The notes: generated by a model not told the origin, from the letters alone. A stretch of DNA of 64,000 nt from Nocardioides anomalus (GCF_011046535.1 NZ_CP049257.1:3286001-3350000); one strand, 5' to 3'; numbered from the stretch's first letter, positions 33,399-41,608 are shown. Numbers and translations: made by a program.

Positions 33399-33542
33399 TC
33401 AGGTGAAGATGCTGACCCCGCCCGGGCCCACGAGCAGCCCGACGACGATGAGGACCGCTCCCCACAGGATCTGTCCGCGGAACAGCGAGACGATCCCGGC
33501 CACGACCAGGACCACGGCCAGGATCCACAAGATGAACGCCAT
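33399..33542 (-). CDS. GPGG-motif small membrane protein
   Basis: A 47-residue hydrophobic protein with two short membrane segments (AFILWILAVVLVVAGIV and ILWGAVLIVVGLLVG) joined by SLFRGQ, ending in GPGGVSIFT. The GPGG element near the C-terminus defines a small actinobacterial membrane-protein family of unknown role. AGAGGAG lies upstream of the ATG, supporting translation. It is divergent from the LuxR-type regulator at 33651, so the two may share regulation. It ends next to a strong bidirectional terminator. Confidence 0.8.
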   Translation of the reverse strand: MAFILWILAVVLVVAGIVSLFRGQILWGAVLIVVGLLVGPGGVSIFT

Positions 33543-33626
33543 GCCCTGCTCCTCTCTGGTGCTCGGCACCGGAAGGGTTCCGGTGCCTCTGAGCACGACA
33601 CAACCACCCCTGAGCGGGTACCGGCA

Positions 33627-33648
33627 CCCACCTAGGGAGGTAGGTGGG
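33627..33648 (+). promoter_or_regulatory. 5' leader hairpin covering the ribosome-binding region
   Basis: CCCACCTA-GGGAGG-TAGGTGGG: perfect 8-bp arms with a 6-base loop that is itself the Shine-Dalgarno-like GGGAGG, ending 2 bases before the ATG at 33651. Folding would hide or present the ribosome site, so translation of the regulator may be controlled by this structure or by a protein binding it as DNA. Confidence 0.5.
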
Positions 33649-33650
33649 AG

Positions 33651-34322
33651 ATGGCCGGGAGTGAGCCGATCCTGATCGCGATCGTCGACGACTACGACGT
33701 CGTGGTGACCGGGGTGGCCGGGATGCTCGACCCCTACCGCGACCGCGTGCTGGTGGCCGAGCTGGACGCCGACACCGCGCTGCACGACGAGGTCGACGTG
33801 GCGCTGTACGACTCCTTCGCCCAGCCCGAGACCGACCAGGAGGAGATCGAGGTCCTCCTCGACAACCCGCGGGCCCGGCGGGTGGTCGTCTACTCCTGGA
33901 ACTTCCACCCCGAGCTGGTGGACCGGGCCAAGGACCTCGGGGTGCACGGCTACCTGTCCAAGGCCCTGTCGGCCCGCGAGCTGGTGGAGGCCATCGAGGC
34001 GGTGCACGCCGGGGAGCGGGTCTTCTCCGAGTCGCCGCCGCGGCACCGCGCCCAGCGCGCCCACGGTCCGGGCGACTGGCCGGGTCGCAGCGAGGGCCTC
34101 ACCGACCGGGAGTCGGAGATCCTGGCGCTGATCACCCAGGGCAAGAGCAACGCCGAGGTGGCCGCGCTGACCTTCCTGGCCCCCAACACGGTGAAGTCCT
34201 ACATCCAGAACCTCTACCGCAAGATCCAGGTCGAGAGCCGCACCCAGGCGGTCGTGTGGGGTGTGCGCCACGGCTTCCTGCCCGATCACCACCGCATCGA
34301 CCACTGGCGCGGCGGTCCCTGA
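33651..34322 (+). CDS. LuxR-family response-regulator-like protein
   Basis: A 223-residue regulator. The receiver has IAIVDDYDVVVTG with the acidic pair, VDVALYDSFAQ with a candidate phospho-Asp near residue 53, VVVYSWNF and the switch Lys in GYLSKALSA. An acidic loop after the Asp (QPETDQEEIEVLL) is unusual. The C-terminal LuxR helix-turn-helix is complete (LTDRESEILALITQGKSNAE to APNTVKSYIQNLYRKI). No dedicated kinase shares its operon. The nearby histidine kinase is on the other strand and already has an OmpR-type partner. A hairpin overlaps its ribosome-binding site. Confidence 0.88.
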   Translation: MAGSEPILIAIVDDYDVVVTGVAGMLDPYRDRVLVAELDADTALHDEVDVALYDSFAQPETDQEEIEVLLDNPRARRVVVYSWNFHPELVDRAKDLGVHGYLSKALSARELVEAIEAVHAGERVFSESPPRHRAQRAHGPGDWPGRSEGLTDRESEILALITQGKSNAEVAALTFLAPNTVKSYIQNLYRKIQVESRTQAVVWGVRHGFLPDHHRIDHWRGGP

Positions 34323-34333
34323 CCCCCAGGCGC

Positions 34334-35533
34334 TCAGCGCCGCGGCAGCAGGACCGACAGCCGCTCCGGCGTCTCGCCGGTGATCCGCCCGCCCAGCGCG
34401 GTGACCACCGCGCGGGCCTGGGTGAGGTTGATGGCGTCGTTGGGCCCGGCGCTCGCGTGCACGCCCTCGCACGACACCGCGATGGACAGGTGCCCGTCCT
34501 CGTCGGCGTCGAGGACCAGGCGGGTCGCCCCGCGACCGCGCCGCAGCACGTCGGCCAGGAGCAGGTCGAGGACGTGCTCGACCGGCCCCGGGGTGTACGT
34601 CGTGTCGATGGCGCCCTCGACCGCGGCCGAGACCGCCCGGCCCTGCTCGTCCAGGGCGTCGGCCCAGGCCTGGGCGGACTGCGTGGCCAGGTCGCGCAGC
34701 GGGATCTCCGCGCCGGCCACCAGCGCGCCCCGGCGCGAGAGCGCGACCAGGTCGCCGGCGACCTGGTCCATGGCCTCGATGCGGCCCACCGAGCGGGTGG
34801 CGGACTCGCGCACGTCGGCGGGTACGTCGTCCCGGCCGGCCAGGTCCTCCAGCTCCAGCCGGAGCCCGGTCAGCGGAGTGCGCAGCACGTGCGAGGCGTG
34901 CTCGGCGAAGGTCTGCTCGGAGGCCAGCCGCTCCTGGAGCTGGCCGGCGGAGGTGAGCAGCGCCTGGCTGATCGCGCGGGCCTCCGGCACCTGGGTGCGC
35001 GGCAGGTCGAGGTCGAAGCGGCCGCGCCCGAGCTGCTCGGCCGCCACGGCCAGCTGTCGGAACGGCCCGGACAGCTGCCGGGCCATCACGTAGCCCACGA
35101 GCGCGGCCAGCAGCGCCTCGAGCAGGACCAGGAAGCCGAGCGAGCCGATGTCGTTGTCGGCGAGCTCGTCCACCACGTCGCCCGACTCGGCCACGGTCAG
35201 CGTGGCGTCGCCCACGGCGACCGTCGTCGACAGCGGGTCGTCACCGCCGTCGTCGTACTCCTGGCCGTCGACGACCACCGCCGCGGCGTCGGACGGGTCG
35301 TAGGTCAGCCGCTGCGCGGTGTCGACCAGGGCGCTGAGGAAGGCCCGGTCGACCGGGCGCCCGAGCTCCACGCGCTGCTCGATGGCCGTCGCGAAGGTCG
35401 CCGCCTGCGCCCGCAGCGAGCGGCTCTCGTGCGTGCGGAGCAGGCCGTGGGAGGTGTAGGAGCGGACCCCCAGCGCGCCGAGGAGCAGCAGCACGCTGAG
35501 GACGACGAACGACGCCGTCAGCCGCGGTCGCAC
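34334..35533 (-). CDS. Sensor histidine kinase with degenerate ATP-binding domain
   Basis: A 399-residue membrane kinase-like protein. It has an N-terminal membrane helix (5-24), an extracytoplasmic region to about 130, a second helix (131-152), a HAMP-like segment, and a HisKA helix with the phospho-His in EHASHVLRTPLTGLRL (His215). The ATPase domain looks degenerate. Where the N box should read NLLDNA it is DLLLADVL, and where the G1 Asp should be it reads AVSCEGVHA. Phosphatase or partner-dependent action is possible. It follows the OmpR-type regulator by 12 bases on the same strand, so they form an operon. GTG start. Confidence 0.85.
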   Translation of the reverse strand: MRPRLTASFVVLSVLLLLGALGVRSYTSHGLLRTHESRSLRAQAATFATAIEQRVELGRPVDRAFLSALVDTAQRLTYDPSDAAAVVVDGQEYDDGGDDPLSTTVAVGDATLTVAESGDVVDELADNDIGSLGFLVLLEALLAALVGYVMARQLSGPFRQLAVAAEQLGRGRFDLDLPRTQVPEARAISQALLTSAGQLQERLASEQTFAEHASHVLRTPLTGLRLELEDLAGRDDVPADVRESATRSVGRIEAMDQVAGDLVALSRRGALVAGAEIPLRDLATQSAQAWADALDEQGRAVSAAVEGAIDTTYTPGPVEHVLDLLLADVLRRGRGATRLVLDADEDGHLSIAVSCEGVHASAGPNDAINLTQARAVVTALGGRITGETPERLSVLLPRR

Positions 35534-35545
35534 GTCGGGACCAGC

Positions 35546-36235
35546 TCAGTCGGACGGATTGCCCTCGAGGCGGAACCCGACGCCTCGCACCGCGACGACC
35601 TTCTCCTGCACACCGACGCTCTCGAGCTTCTGCCGTAGCCGGCCGATGGTGACGTCGAGGGTCTTGGTGGAGCCGTACCAGTTCTCGTCCCACACGTCGG
35701 CCATCAGCCGGGTGCGGGAGACGACCTTGTCCTTGTTGGCGACCAGGACGTTGAGGACCTCGAACTCCTTGCCGGTCAGCGGCACCTCGTCGTCGCCGGA
35801 GAAGACGCGGCGCGCGGCCACGTCGATGCGCAGCCCGCCCTCGTGGCTGGTGTCGGCGGCCGGGGCGTTGTTGGTGCGGCGCAGCAGCGCGCGGACCCGG
35901 GCCTGGAGCTCGGCCAGCCCGAACGGCTTGGCCATGTAGTCGTCGGCGCCGTAGTCGAGGCCGACCACGCGGTCGAGCTCGCCGGCGCGGGCGGTGACGA
36001 TCATGATGGCGCCCTCGTAGCCGCCGTCGCGGGCCTTGCGGCAGACCTCGAGGCCGTCCATGTCCGGGAGACCGAGGTCGAGGATGACCACGTCGGCGTG
36101 GCGGGAGGAGACGTCGTCCAGCGCCTTCTGCCCCGAGTCGACCCAGTGCACGTCGTAGCCCTCGCGCTCCAGGGTGCGGACGAGGGGGAACGCGATGTCC
36201 TCCTCGTCCTCGACGACGAGGACCCGCTGCGGCAT
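35546..36235 (-). CDS. OmpR/PhoB-family response regulator
   Basis: A 229-residue regulator. The receiver domain is complete: VLVVEDEEDI (acidic pair), VVILDLGLPDMDG (phospho-Asp about residue 52), IVTARAGE (Thr), YMAKPFGLAEL (Lys). The C-terminal winged helix has LTGKEFEVLNVLVANKDKVVSR, KTLDVTIGRLRQKLE and VRGVGFRLEG. It is the first gene of a two-gene operon with a sensor kinase whose ATP-binding part looks degenerate, so phosphorylation may depend on another kinase. Targets unknown. Confidence 0.94.
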   Translation of the reverse strand: MPQRVLVVEDEEDIAFPLVRTLEREGYDVHWVDSGQKALDDVSSRHADVVILDLGLPDMDGLEVCRKARDGGYEGAIMIVTARAGELDRVVGLDYGADDYMAKPFGLAELQARVRALLRRTNNAPAADTSHEGGLRIDVAARRVFSGDDEVPLTGKEFEVLNVLVANKDKVVSRTRLMADVWDENWYGSTKTLDVTIGRLRQKLESVGVQEKVVAVRGVGFRLEGNPSD

Positions 36236-36330
36236 GCCGCGATCATAGGACTAGACATGCGACGCGCGGGGCGCAACGCACCGAACCGCGGACGGCGCCA
36301 CGGCGGCCCTGGCAGCGCGTCGAGGCGCGC

Positions 36331-36867
36331 TCAGCCGACCGGGACCTTCTCCGGCACCCGTGGCACGACCCGCGGCGGCGTGCGCCAGCCCGCGAGGATG
36401 GCCATGGCCAGTGCGGCGGCCGCGGCCACGACCAGCAGGACCCACCCGCCGTCCATGACGAACGGGAGCCCGATCCACGGGATGCCCAGCCAGACCCGGT
36501 CGTAGGCCGACCCGGTGAGCGGCACGACCCAGGGCTCGGTCTGCGCGCCGTCGCCCTCGGTGGTCGCGACCCCGTCGTCGATCGAGACGATGCGCCGGGT
36601 CACGCGCTCGTCGCTGGCGCCGCCGGGCGGGGCGAAGATGATGACGTCGCCGACCGCGAGGTCCCCGGGCGGCACCTCACGGGCCAGCACGACCGAGCCG
36701 CGGCCCAGCGCGCCGTCCAGCCCGCGCCCGGTGACGACGTACCGGTCCAGGCCGAGCACCGCCGGCAGCAGGACGAGGAGCACCACCGGGGTCAGGATGA
36801 GCACGCCGAGCGCCAGGCGGCGCCTCTCGCCGCGGGTGGCGCGGTGCGGCACCGGTGCGATCTCCAC
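36331..36867 (-). CDS. S26 signal-peptidase-like membrane protein lacking the catalytic residues
   Basis: A 178-residue protein similar to SipW/archaeal-type signal peptidase I. One membrane helix (about 18-38) is followed by VVTGRGLDGALGRGSVVLAR, where active enzymes have GxSMxP; Ser is replaced by Gly. Further on, DERVTRRIVSID has Arg where the family has catalytic His or Lys. AVGDVIIFAPP and a C-terminal membrane helix (about 137-158) match the family. It is therefore probably not a peptidase. The GTG start at 36867 was preferred because AGGGGG lies 7 bases upstream; a GTG at 36948 would extend it by 27 residues. No substrate gene such as a TasA-like protein is next to it. Confidence 0.75.
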   Translation of the reverse strand: MEIAPVPHRATRGERRRLALGVLILTPVVLLVLLPAVLGLDRYVVTGRGLDGALGRGSVVLAREVPPGDLAVGDVIIFAPPGGASDERVTRRIVSIDDGVATTEGDGAQTEPWVVPLTGSAYDRVWLGIPWIGLPFVMDGGWVLLVVAAAAALAMAILAGWRTPPRVVPRVPEKVPVG

Positions 36868-36985
36868 GACTGCCCCCTGCAGGTCGTCGACGGGCTCCGA
36901 GCCGACCGTCCCCTCCAAACTAGGTGGACGTTCTCCACGGGCTCCCACGCCGCGTCCACGCCCGCGACACCGTTGGGTAACAGCT

Positions 36986-37912
36986 CTACTCGAACAGGTC
37001 GCCGTACTCCTCGACGCGGGCCAGCACCTGGTCGAACCGGAACTGGTCCAGGGCGTCGGGGTCCTCGGCCCCGGCCTCCACCTCGTCCCAGCCGAGCGGG
37101 GTGGCGACGTAGGGGCGCTCCTTGCCGCGCAGGGAGTACGGCGAGATGGTGGTCTTGGAGCCGGAGTTCTGCGACCAGTCCAGGAAGACCTTGCCCGCGC
37201 GCTTGGCCTTGGTCATCGTGGCCGTCACCAGCCTGGGGTGCGCCTTCTCGAGCTCCTCGGCCACGGCCTTGGCCAGCGCCGTCGACTCCTCCGAGGGCAC
37301 CCGGCGCGGGAGGTCGGCGTACAGGTGCAGGCCCTTGCTGCCGCTGGTCACCGGCTTGGGCACCAGGCCCCGCTCCTCGAGGACCTCCGAGGCCAGCAGG
37401 GCCACCTGGCAGCACTCGTGCAGCCCGGCGGGCTCGCCCGGGTCGAGGTCGATGACCACCCGGTCCGCGCCCCGCGGCCGGCCCTTCGCGTCCACCGTCC
37501 ACTGGTGCACGTGCAGCTCGAGGGCCGCCAGGTTGACCAGCCAGGTCAGCGTGGCCAGGTCCTCGACGATCGGGAAGGTGAGCGTGCCGTCCTCCTTCGA
37601 GGCCGTGCGCGAGCCGCTGGTCGGGACCGTGCAGGTGCGCACCCACGACGGCGTGCCGCCGGGGACGTTCTTCTCGAAGAAGCTCATGTCGTCCACGCCG
37701 TGCGGCCACCGGATCCGGGTCACCGCCCGGCCGGCCAGGTGCGGCAGCAGCACCGGCGCGATCTGCGCGTAGTAGTTGAGGACCTCGCCCTTGGTCGTGC
37801 CGGTGCGCGGGTAGAGCACCTTGCCGAGGCTGCTGATCTTCAGCGTCCGGCCCTCGACGTCGACGTAGACCTCCTCCTTGTCGACCTGGCCCTGCTGCTC
37901 GCGGCGCGGCAC
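36986..37912 (-). CDS. ligD: LigD polymerase-domain protein (non-homologous end joining)
   Basis: A 308-residue primase-polymerase of the LigD PolDom family, which fills gaps or adds (ribo)nucleotides at broken DNA ends. Seen: KVLYPRTGTTKGEVLNYYAQ (typical N-terminus), RWPHGVDDMSFFEKNVP, the metal-binding D-x-D in RVVIDLDPGEP, SGSKGLHLYADLP (conserved SGxKGxH) and DWSQNSGSKTTISPYSLR near the C-terminus. No ligase or phosphoesterase domain is attached; the ligase is a separate gene whose TGA ends exactly where this GTG begins. Ku is divergent nearby, so a complete two-component NHEJ module is present. Confidence 0.94.
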   Translation of the reverse strand: MPRREQQGQVDKEEVYVDVEGRTLKISSLGKVLYPRTGTTKGEVLNYYAQIAPVLLPHLAGRAVTRIRWPHGVDDMSFFEKNVPGGTPSWVRTCTVPTSGSRTASKEDGTLTFPIVEDLATLTWLVNLAALELHVHQWTVDAKGRPRGADRVVIDLDPGEPAGLHECCQVALLASEVLEERGLVPKPVTSGSKGLHLYADLPRRVPSEESTALAKAVAEELEKAHPRLVTATMTKAKRAGKVFLDWSQNSGSKTTISPYSLRGKERPYVATPLGWDEVEAGAEDPDALDQFRFDQVLARVEEYGDLFE

Positions 37913-38836
37913 TCAGAGCTCCTCGGGGGTGACATCGGTGCGCAGCCCGCGGTACGACGGCTGGCGCAGCCGCTCGTAGCCCAGGCCGTGGGTGTCCACG
38001 TCGACGACCAGCACCGGCTCGACCCAGGACGTGCCGCGCGCGTCGACCTTGGGGACCTCGTCGTCGAACGGGCTGTCGGCGCGGGCCAGCGGGGCGACCA
38101 GCTCGGCCAGCTGCCGGCTCACCGCGCCGCTGATGCCGCTGCCCACCCGGCCCCGGTAGAGCAGGCCGTCGGCCGTGACCTCGCCGACCAGCAACGCGGC
38201 CAGCCGGTCCGAGGTGCCCTCCTGGGGCCGCCACCCGCCGACCACGAAGGTCCCGCGGTGCCGGTGGGCGAACTTCAGCCAGCTCTGGGTGCGCTGGCCG
38301 GCGACGTAGCGACTGGTGAGCCGCTTGCTGACGATGCCCTCGAGCCCCTGCTGCAGCGTCGCCTGGTGCAGCATCGGGCCGTCGTCGTAGGCGTCCGGGA
38401 CCTGCCACGTCGAGTGCTCCAGGCCCAGCCCGCGCAGGATCGTGCGCCGCTCCCCCAGCGGCTGGTCGGTGACGTCCTTGCCGTCGACGCGCAGCACGTC
38501 GAAGACCATGTACGTCGCCGGCAGCCGGTCCGCGAGCCGGGCCGCGGACGACGCGCTGCGCACGTGCATCCGGTCCTGCAGGACCCGGAAGTCCGGCAGC
38601 CCGCGGTCGTTGAGGGCGATCACCTCGCCGTCCACCAGCAGGTCGCGGTCGCCCAGCGGGCTGCGGTTCAGCTCCGGCCAGGCGACCGTCACGTCGTTCT
38701 CGTTGCGGCTCCACAGCCGGGTCGCGCCGCCGCGCGTGGTGTCCGCGAGCACCCGCACGCCGTCCCACTTCACCTCGTGGGACCACCCCGGGTCGGTGGG
38801 CACGTGCGTGCCGGGCGAGGCGAGCATGGGGCGCAC
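37913..38836 (-). CDS. ATP-dependent DNA ligase (LigD ligase-type)
   Basis: A 307-residue ATP-dependent ligase of the LigD type. The nucleotidyl-transferase motif HEVKWDGVRVLAD (K-x-D-G-x-R; AMP-accepting Lys) lies near residue 22. LLVDGEVIAL, FDVLRVDG, EGIVSKRLTSRYVAG and SWLKFAHRHRGTF are the later motifs. The C-terminal OB-fold has VEPVLVVDVD. It would seal strand breaks in end joining. The start is either GTG at 38836 or ATG at 38827; both precede the conserved MLASPG. It directly abuts the polymerase gene and lies 28 bases from the divergent ku start. Confidence 0.92.
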   Translation of the reverse strand: MRPMLASPGTHVPTDPGWSHEVKWDGVRVLADTTRGGATRLWSRNENDVTVAWPELNRSPLGDRDLLVDGEVIALNDRGLPDFRVLQDRMHVRSASSAARLADRLPATYMVFDVLRVDGKDVTDQPLGERRTILRGLGLEHSTWQVPDAYDDGPMLHQATLQQGLEGIVSKRLTSRYVAGQRTQSWLKFAHRHRGTFVVGGWRPQEGTSDRLAALLVGEVTADGLLYRGRVGSGISGAVSRQLAELVAPLARADSPFDDEVPKVDARGTSWVEPVLVVDVDTHGLGYERLRQPSYRGLRTDVTPEEL

Positions 38837-38852
38837 GGCCCCATCATGTCGG

Positions 38853-38858
38853 TACCGT
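38853..38858 (+). promoter_or_regulatory. -10-like element for ku (leaderless)
   Basis: TACCGT, six bases before the ku ATG at 38865, matches the TAnnnT -10 pattern and would put transcription start on the start codon. There is no Shine-Dalgarno. The gap between the divergent ku and ligase starts is only 28 bases, so the two promoters must overlap. Confidence 0.4.
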
Positions 38859-38864
38859 GGCGCC

Positions 38865-39845
38865 ATGAGGGCCATCTGGAAGGGCGCGGTCTCGTTCGGG
38901 CTGGTCAGCGTGCCCGTGAAGCTGTACGCCGCGACCGAGTCCCACGACGTCTCCTTCCGCCAGGTGCACGCCAAGGACGGCGGCCGGATCAAGTACCAGC
39001 GCGTCTGCTCGCTCGACGGCGAGGAGGTGGCCTACGCCGACATCGCCAAGGGCTACGAGACCGAGGACGGGGAGATGGTCATCCTCAGCGACGAGGACAT
39101 GGGCGAGCTGCCCTCGACCTCCTCGCGCGAGATCGCCGTGGAGAAGTTCGTCCCCAGCGACCAGATCGACCCCATGCTGCTGGAGAAGAGCTACTACCTC
39201 GAGCCCGAGAAGTCCGGCGCCAAGCCCTACGCCCTGCTGCGCCAAGCCCTGCTCGACGCGGACCGGATGGCCGTGGTCACCGTCGCCATCCGCAACCGCA
39301 CGACCATCGCCGTGCTCCGGGTCAAGGACGACGTCATCGTCCTGCAGACCATGATGTGGCCCGACGAGATCCGCGTGCCCGACTTCTCCGTCGACGTCGG
39401 CGAGGTCAAGGACGCCGAGGTGAAGATGGCGCACATGCTGGTCGAGACCCTGGCCGGCGACTTCGACGCCTCCGAGTTCGAGGACGACTACGCCGAGGCC
39501 GTCGAGGCCCTGGTCAAGGCCAAGATCGAGGGCGGCGAGATCAAGCGCACCCCGACCTCCACCAAGACCTCCGGCGAGGTCGTCGACCTCCTCGCCGCCC
39601 TCCAGCGCTCGGTCGACGCGGCCAAGCAGGGCCGCGGCGAGACCGGGTCGAAGATCTTCGACGACGTCGAGGACGACTCCGACGCCGACTCCGACGACGC
39701 GCCGGCGGCGAAGAAGAGCGCCGCCAAGAAAGCCACCACCAAGAAGACGGCGGCCAAGAAGACCACCACCAAGAAGGCCGCCGCCAAGAAGACCACCACC
39801 AAGAAGGCCGCCGCCAAGAAGACCGCGACCCGCAAGGCGTCCTAG
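38865..39845 (+). CDS. ku: Ku protein (NHEJ end-binding) with lysine-rich tail
   Basis: A 326-residue bacterial Ku homologue, forming a ring on double-strand DNA ends and recruiting LigD. The Ku core (1-255) is typical: MRAIWKGAVSFGLVSVPVKLY at the start, HAKDGGRIKYQRVC, YVLDD-type region EKSYYLEP and MAHMLVETLAGDFD. The C-terminus (about 287-326) is a Lys/Ala/Thr repeat (AAKKTTTKKAAAKK) like those of mycobacterial and Streptomyces Ku, which help DNA binding. An acidic stretch (DDVEDDSDADSDD) precedes it. It is divergent from the LigD ligase and polymerase genes. Confidence 0.96.
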   Translation: MRAIWKGAVSFGLVSVPVKLYAATESHDVSFRQVHAKDGGRIKYQRVCSLDGEEVAYADIAKGYETEDGEMVILSDEDMGELPSTSSREIAVEKFVPSDQIDPMLLEKSYYLEPEKSGAKPYALLRQALLDADRMAVVTVAIRNRTTIAVLRVKDDVIVLQTMMWPDEIRVPDFSVDVGEVKDAEVKMAHMLVETLAGDFDASEFEDDYAEAVEALVKAKIEGGEIKRTPTSTKTSGEVVDLLAALQRSVDAAKQGRGETGSKIFDDVEDDSDADSDDAPAAKKSAAKKATTKKTAAKKTTTKKAAAKKTTTKKAAAKKTATRKAS

Positions 39846-39877
39846 GTCACCGGCAGCGCGAGCGGGCGCCGGCGGGT

Positions 39878-40654
39878 CTAGAGCCCGCGGGCGTCCGGAC
39901 GGACGGCGACCTCGAGGCTGAGGGCGCACGCGACGACGAGGGTCCGCAGCGGCCCGTGCACGCCGTCGGCGATGCGCACGACGTAGTCGTCGGGGCGGGT
40001 GAAGCGGGCCAGGTCCAGGCCGGCGAAGTCGCGGGTGATGGTGGCGACCTCGCGCCCGTGGGAGTCCACGATGCGCAGGTCCCAGCCGACCCAGTTCTCG
40101 GCCTGCAGGTCGCCGAGGAAGCGGCCGTTGGGGCCGAGGAAGGCGTAGGTGGTCTCGTCGCGGCGCAGCGTCTGCTGCACGATGCGGCCGGCGACCCGGT
40201 CGTCGACGTCGCGGACCTCGACGGCGGTGCGCGGCGCGACGAGCGGCCGGATGAGGGTGAGGGCGACCGAGCCCCGCTCGTCGACCAGCTCCACCACGTC
40301 GTTCTTGGTGACGTCGTGCTGGAGGACGCCGCGCATCCCGAGCTCGACGCCCGGCGAGGCGCGCCGCAGGGTTCCCGCCTGGCTGCCGTCGGGCCGGGTG
40401 AGGGCGCGGTCGGACCAGCGCCGGCCCAGGTCGGTGAAGCGCTCGACGACCAGCAGGTCCTCGTCGAGCAGCGGGCTGCGGGTCGCGGTGGCGGCGGTCT
40501 CCGCCACCGGGCCGCCGGGCTCGTCGACGCCGCTGGTCTCGCCGTCGCGGACGTACGGCGTCCAGCGCTGCCCGTCGAAGAAGCGCAGCTCGTGCCGACC
40601 GTAGGGGTCCTTCTGCCACCCCTCGACGTGTCCGGGCCGCTGCACCTGCGTCAC
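39878..40654 (-). CDS. DUF2510 and LURP-one/scramblase-like protein
   Basis: A 258-residue protein. The N-terminus is a DUF2510 module (EGWQKDPYGRHELRFFDGQRWTPYV, about 11-35). The rest (about 65-250) resembles the LURP-one-related/phospholipid-scramblase fold of beta-strands, with LLVVERFTD, RIVQQTLRRDETTYAFLGP, WDLRIVDSHGREVATITRDFAG and YVVRI. Such proteins in actinobacteria lack an assigned role. The C-terminal TLVVACALSLEVAVR stretch is hydrophobic and could be the buried helix of the fold. It converges with ku (32-base gap). Cytoplasmic or membrane-associated. Confidence 0.82.
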   Translation of the reverse strand: MTQVQRPGHVEGWQKDPYGRHELRFFDGQRWTPYVRDGETSGVDEPGGPVAETAATATRSPLLDEDLLVVERFTDLGRRWSDRALTRPDGSQAGTLRRASPGVELGMRGVLQHDVTKNDVVELVDERGSVALTLIRPLVAPRTAVEVRDVDDRVAGRIVQQTLRRDETTYAFLGPNGRFLGDLQAENWVGWDLRIVDSHGREVATITRDFAGLDLARFTRPDDYVVRIADGVHGPLRTLVVACALSLEVAVRPDARGL

Positions 40655-40663
40655 AGGGCGAGG

Positions 40664-41581
40664 TTAGGGCGCGGAGGGCTCCGCGCTCCGGCGATTCGTC
40701 AAACCGCCCCGGTCAGTCGACTCGCCCCGGGCCGCGGCCGAGTCCGGCAGCCGGGCGTGCAGCCGGTGGTGGGCCGCGTCGCTCAGCCGCGGGGCGAGCA
40801 GGTTGAGCCACTCCCCGACCCGTCCGACCACGGTGCCGGTGGTCACCGGCCGGTCCTCCAGCGCACGCACCACCCGCGCGGCGGCCGCCTCGGGCGAGAG
40901 GCCGGGCACCCGCGCGAAGGCCTCGGTCGGTGCGCTCATCGGGGTCCGGACCAGGCCGAAGCGCATGTTGGTGAAGCCGATCCCGTCGCCGTAGGTCTCC
41001 CGTCCCGCGATCCGGCTCCACGTGTCCAGCGCGGTCTTGGACGCGATGTAGGCGGAGTACTTCGGCGCCTTGAGCTGCACGCCCCACGTCACGACGTTCA
41101 CCACCTGCCCGAACCCCTGCGCGCGCATCGCCGGCAGCAGTCCGAGGGTCAGGCGCACCGGCCCCAGGAAGTTCACCGCGGTGCTGCGTTCGACGTCGTG
41201 GAAGCGGTCCTGGCTCAGCGTGAGCGAGCGCCGGATCGAGCGGCCGGCGTTGTTGACCAGGTAGTCCACGACGCCGTGCTCGGCGAGCACCTCCTCGACC
41301 AGCCGCGCGACGGCGCCGCCCTCGGCGGTGTCGCTCAAGTCGCAGACGTACGCCGCGGCGCGGCCGCCGTCCGCCTCGATCGCCGCCCGCACCCGCTCGA
41401 GCTCCTCGGCCCGACGGGCCACGAGCAGGACCAGCGCGCCGCGCCGGGCCACGGCCCGGGCGGTGGCCGCACCGATGCCGGACGACGCCCCGGTGACCAG
41501 GACGGTCCGCCCGGTCAGCGGGCTCGGACCACCGGTCAGTCGGCGCACGAGCGCCCGCGGCGTCTGGAGCAGGAGACCCAC
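40664..41581 (-). CDS. Short-chain dehydrogenase/reductase
   Basis: A 305-residue classical SDR. The cofactor site is VLVTGASSGIGAATARAV (about 27-44), with LVARRAEELE as the NADP-type Arg, CDLSD, LVNNAGRSIRRSL, and the active site SAYIASKTALDTWSR (Tyr-x-x-x-Lys). FGLVRTPMSAPTEAF follows. A longer C-terminal region (about 235-305) with LLAPRLSDAAHHRLHARLP resembles SDRs attached to membranes or acting on lipids. It lies 9 bases from the end of the DUF2510 gene start side on the same strand, so the two may be co-transcribed. Confidence 0.9.
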   Translation of the reverse strand: MGLLLQTPRALVRRLTGGPSPLTGRTVLVTGASSGIGAATARAVARRGALVLLVARRAEELERVRAAIEADGGRAAAYVCDLSDTAEGGAVARLVEEVLAEHGVVDYLVNNAGRSIRRSLTLSQDRFHDVERSTAVNFLGPVRLTLGLLPAMRAQGFGQVVNVVTWGVQLKAPKYSAYIASKTALDTWSRIAGRETYGDGIGFTNMRFGLVRTPMSAPTEAFARVPGLSPEAAAARVVRALEDRPVTTGTVVGRVGEWLNLLAPRLSDAAHHRLHARLPDSAAARGESTDRGGLTNRRSAEPSAP

Positions 41582-41608
41582 GCCGGGAGTCTCCCACCGG
41601 GGACGGGC

